Of a stretch of DNA of 7,811 nt, positions 5,710 to 7,811 are shown piece by piece (within the stretch, counting starts at the first letter, position 1; every line of letters starts with the position of its first letter). The DNA comes from Desulfohalobiaceae bacterium (lineage in GTDB: Bacteria; Desulfobacterota; Desulfovibrionia; Desulfovibrionales; Desulfothermaceae): assembly GCA_021737115.1 (NCBI GenBank), contig JAIPER010000162.1:1-7811 (forward strand), given 5' to 3'. The notes under the pieces are model-generated. The model saw only the letters and a list, made by a program, of their open reading frames with translations. It ran no database searches and was not told the DNA's origin. The translations under genes and the position numbers were made by a program.

Positions 5710-6629
5710 CAGATCTCCACGTTCGGAGTACCTGGTTTGCCATTCGACGCTTTTCCGTTGAATGTGGTCAGGATCTCCCAGGCCTGTTCCGCTGTCTCGC
5801 AATAGCGAAAGAGCTCCAGGTCATCTTCCCCGATCATGCCCTCTTCCACCAGGGCCTCGAAATTGACGATCCTGTTCCAGAACTCCCGGCCAAAGAGGAT
5901 GACCGGGATGGATTGAATCTTCCTGGTCTGCAGAAGGGTCAGGGTCTCAAACAGCTCTTCCATAGTCCCGTAGCCGCCGGGAAAGGCGACCAGTCCTTTG
6001 GCCCGCATCATGAAATGCATCTTGCGGGTCGCGAAGTAATGGAACTGAAAACTGAGCTCAGGGGTAATATACCTGTTGGGGGCCTGTTCTCGGGGCAGGA
6101 CGATGTTCAGACCGATCGACTCCTGGTTTTCGTCACAGGCCCCTCTGTTGGCCGCTTCCATGATCCCGGGTCCTCCGCCGGTGATGACCACCATTTTCGT
6201 TTCATTCGGAATCTGTCTGGATATCAGACGCCCCAGCTTCCTGGCCTCCTCATAATAACGGCTGCTGGCCAATCTGCTTTCGGCCCGGGCCAGCCGCTGT
6301 CTTGCGGCTGGGCCTGTCTTTTCTTTTTCCGGTTCCTGCTGCAGCCTTTCCAGCTCTTTCCTGGCTGTTGCGGGGTCCGGGATCCGGGCGCTGCCGAAAA
6401 CGACGATGGTTGATTCGATGTTGTGCTCCTGCAGGATCAATTCCGGCTTGAGGAGCTCCAGATGCATCCTGGTCGGCCGCAGTTCATCGCGAAGGAGAAA
6501 TTCCAGATCCTGAAAGGCCAGCTTATAAGAGTCCGAAGTCAATTGCGGACATTCAGCCTCGGCCCGCAAGCCCCTGGCTGTTTCCGAAGCTGCCGGGTAG
6601 GGTCCTCTTTTGAATTTCGTATTGGTCAT
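5709..6629 (-). CDS. LOG-family (TIGR00730-type) Rossmann-fold protein
   Basis: The 306-residue protein carries the LOG-family hallmarks: VVFGSARIPDP at about 76-86, the nucleotide-binding loop ITGGGPGIMEAANRGA (149-164), FATRKMHFM (199-207) with the conserved arginine R202, and PGGYGTMEE at 217-225, the PGGxGTxxE active-site motif with E225. Studied family members (plant LOG, bacterial PpnN) hydrolyse the N-glycosidic bond of nucleoside monophosphates, releasing ribose 5-phosphate. Many were once misnamed lysine decarboxylases. Here a role in purine or cytokinin-like nucleotide breakdown is inferred; the true substrate is unknown. It is longer than the roughly 190-residue minimal LOG proteins because of an N-terminal helical extension (about 1-70) and a charged E/K/R/Q-rich insertion at about 88-122 between the first strand and helix. 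It starts at an ATG with only a weak site (GGGATGAG) upstream, 63 bases after the DUF4340 gene, and probably shares its transcript. It converges on lpxA. Confidence 0.88.
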   Translation of the reverse strand: MTNTKFKRGPYPAASETARGLRAEAECPQLTSDSYKLAFQDLEFLLRDELRPTRMHLELLKPELILQEHNIESTIVVFGSARIPDPATARKELERLQQEPEKEKTGPAARQRLARAESRLASSRYYEEARKLGRLISRQIPNETKMVVITGGGPGIMEAANRGACDENQESIGLNIVLPREQAPNRYITPELSFQFHYFATRKMHFMMRAKGLVAFPGGYGTMEELFETLTLLQTRKIQSIPVILFGREFWNRIVNFEALVEEGMIGEDDLELFRYCETAEQAWEILTTFNGKASNGKPGTPNVEI

Positions 6630-6692
6630 GTCTCATCCCGCTATCCGTGTTCAGCCACCAGACTCCGGCCTTGGGTTGAAAACGGTTCCTGG

Positions 6693-7274
6693 TTACAGAT
6701 TCAGGAGCCTGTTCAGGGCCTCAACGATCTCTTTGCCTTTCTGCCTGGAAAGAACAAAGGGAAACCTGTTTTCTTTTGAAGTTCCGCGATATGTTTTGAC
6801 ATTTTCCTGCCCTTTGTCCAGATACAGGGACAGGACATCCTCATCGGCCAATTTGACATAACTGTTTCTGTAGGTGGAGGCCTGTTTGCCCACCCGAAAG
6901 GAGCGGACCAGGTCCCGGCCGGCCCTGGCCTTGACCTCTATGGCCGATTCCTGGTCCAGGGAGTAGCGTGCGTAATTTTTCGAGCGGGAGACCAGGTCCG
7001 AGATCCGGAAGCGATCAAGGGTTTCGAGCAGGTTTTCGATGCTCCCGGTTCTGGCCGGATATCCCTTTTGCCCGACAGTCCACTGCCCGTTTTCCCTGGC
7101 CAGGGTGATGACTTTGCCCTGCTTGTCAAGGCTGATGCGGGTCACCTCTTTTGTATTGACCGGCTCTGGCTGCGGCAGCTCATAGTTGATCCGGTCGCTG
7201 GTCCTGGATGAAATGTACAGCGAAAGTCCGATGATGACCAGGACAATAATCGCGTATTCTTTTTTGAGCTTCAT
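6693..7274 (-). CDS. Membrane-anchored DUF4340 domain protein
   Basis: The 193-residue protein begins MKLKKEY followed by one hydrophobic segment (about 8-21), so it is an N-terminal membrane anchor or uncleaved signal with the rest facing the periplasm. The pattern I read as DUF4340 is: strand VTRISLDKQGKVITLARENGQW (44-65), helix SIENLLETLDRF (78-89), and YARYSLDQ...AIEVKARAG...SFRVGK...SYVKLADEDVLSLY (101-151). Function is unknown. Members commonly lie beside GldF/GldG-type ABC-transporter genes, as here, which suggests an accessory periplasmic part of that transporter. It is shorter than the larger DUF4340 proteins of 300 or more residues, but looks intact. AGGAG (7289-7285, minus strand) lies 10 bases before the ATG, with GAGG immediately adjacent to the ATG. 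It is 103 bases downstream of the GldG-like gene. Confidence 0.75.
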   Translation of the reverse strand: MKLKKEYAIIVLVIIGLSLYISSRTSDRINYELPQPEPVNTKEVTRISLDKQGKVITLARENGQWTVGQKGYPARTGSIENLLETLDRFRISDLVSRSKNYARYSLDQESAIEVKARAGRDLVRSFRVGKQASTYRNSYVKLADEDVLSLYLDKGQENVKTYRGTSKENRFPFVLSRQKGKEIVEALNRLLNL

Positions 7275-7377
7275 CCTCAGTCTTCTCCTGTTGCAGCGCT
7301 CGTACAGTCACCTGAAATCCCGGGGGATCATGCACCGGCAGTCGGCAAAGTTCTCTGTATGGAGGTACATGCCAGGC

Positions 7378-7811
7378 CTATTGGGCAAACATCATCCTGA
7401 TCCGTTTTTTCCTCCTGCTTCTGGCCCCCCAGACCAGAAGTCCGAAGACAAGGACCAGAAGAGGAAGGCCGGCGATATTCACAGCCTTGATCCATAGTCT
7501 TGTGACGCTTTTGGTCTCGCGGATCGGGTTGAATTGCTGCATCTTGCTCCTGAGCCTGGCCATCCCGGTTCGATTGTTCAACTCGTCCAACAGATTCATG
7601 AGAAAGATCGAATTCATGGATTCCCCGGCCTTGTCCACCACGGAATCGGAAAGCATATCCGAAGAACCGATGAGGGCGAGCCTGGCCGGTTTGCTTTTAT
7701 CGAGCCCGATCCCCGGGGAACCGATCTGCTGACCCAGTCCGATGGCGGTATAGGCCGCGGCCAGGAGCAGGCTTCCCAGGTAGCCTCCGATGACCGGACC
7801 GGGATCGACTT
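7378..7811 (-). CDS. GldG-family ABC-transporter auxiliary protein, C-terminal part (5' end outside window)
   Basis: The minus-strand frame is open from base 7809 to the TAG at 7380-7378, giving 143 residues. The ATG at 7656 is internal, because conserved sequence continues upstream of it. The visible part reads SLLLAAAYTAIG, then KPARLALIGSSDMLSDS, then NSIFLMNLLDELNNRTG. This is the usual end of the GldG / ABC_transp_aux domain, where a stored value like ARlvviGdsdfl precedes a helix with asparagines. A stretch near the C-terminus (about VNIAGLPLLVLVFGLLVWGA) forms one transmembrane helix, followed by the cytoplasmic tail RSRRKKRIRMMFAQ (positive-inside). GldG partners an ABC ATPase (GldA) and permease (GldF); in non-gliding bacteria the cargo is unknown. 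Family assignment rests on the C-terminal third only. The neighbouring DUF4340 gene supports it. Confidence 0.7.
   Translation of the reverse strand, partial: VDPGPVIGGYLGSLLLAAAYTAIGLGQQIGSPGIGLDKSKPARLALIGSSDMLSDSVVDKAGESMNSIFLMNLLDELNNRTGMARLRSKMQQFNPIRETKSVTRLWIKAVNIAGLPLLVLVFGLLVWGARSRRKKRIRMMFAQ

Noticed and set aside
5475..6413. 312-codon plus-strand frame starting with TTG between lpxA and the LOG gene
   Set aside because: It has no ribosome binding site. Its first part is the palindromic element and AT island, and the rest is antisense to the motif-bearing LOG gene. The translation shows no known domain.
7308..7370. 20-codon minus-strand ORF between the GldG-like and DUF4340 genes
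   Set aside because: It has no ribosome binding site and no recognisable sequence. A frame of this length is expected by chance in a 103-base gap. I see nothing else clear in that gap apart from the DUF4340 ribosome site.

Overview
The window looks like chromosomal housekeeping DNA from a GC-rich Gram-negative bacterium, most likely a deltaproteobacterium of the Desulfovibrionales type (Desulfobacterota). This is inferred from two things: the gene order bamA-skp-lpxD-fabZ-lpxA, and a BamA carrying an extra TolB/FlgO-like region ahead of its POTRA repeats. The placement is by recognition, not by a database search.

Left and centre (1-5441, + strand) form an outer-membrane biogenesis cluster. 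bamA is cut at its 5' end by the window edge and encodes the beta-barrel insertase. A strong hairpin follows it, then skp (periplasmic chaperone for unfolded outer-membrane proteins) behind a 159-base leader. lpxD, fabZ and lpxA follow with 13-base, overlapping and overlapping junctions, which indicates translational coupling. LpxA and LpxD add the hydroxyacyl chains of lipid A. FabZ competes for the same (3R)-hydroxyacyl-ACP pool to make phospholipid acyl chains. BamA and Skp build the protein part of the same membrane.

The stretch 5442-5708 (267 bases) holds no credible gene. It contains a roughly 146-base element with imperfect terminal inverted repeats and internal palindromes, which looks like a miniature or interspersed repeat. 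After it come a 30-base stretch that is almost pure A/T and a hairpin placed to terminate the converging minus-strand operon.

Right side (5709-7811, - strand, read right to left): the C-terminal end of a GldG-type ABC-transporter auxiliary protein (cut by the window edge), a membrane-anchored DUF4340 protein, and a LOG-family (TIGR00730-type) nucleotide-processing protein with a long N-terminal extension and a charged insertion. GldG-like and DUF4340 genes usually sit beside an ABC ATPase and permease, which would lie beyond base 7811.

I found no CRISPR array, tRNA, rRNA, insertion sequence, phage gene or defence system. The least explained parts are the 5442-5708 intergenic element and the hairpin that splits bamA from skp. 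No convincing new multi-gene system is visible.
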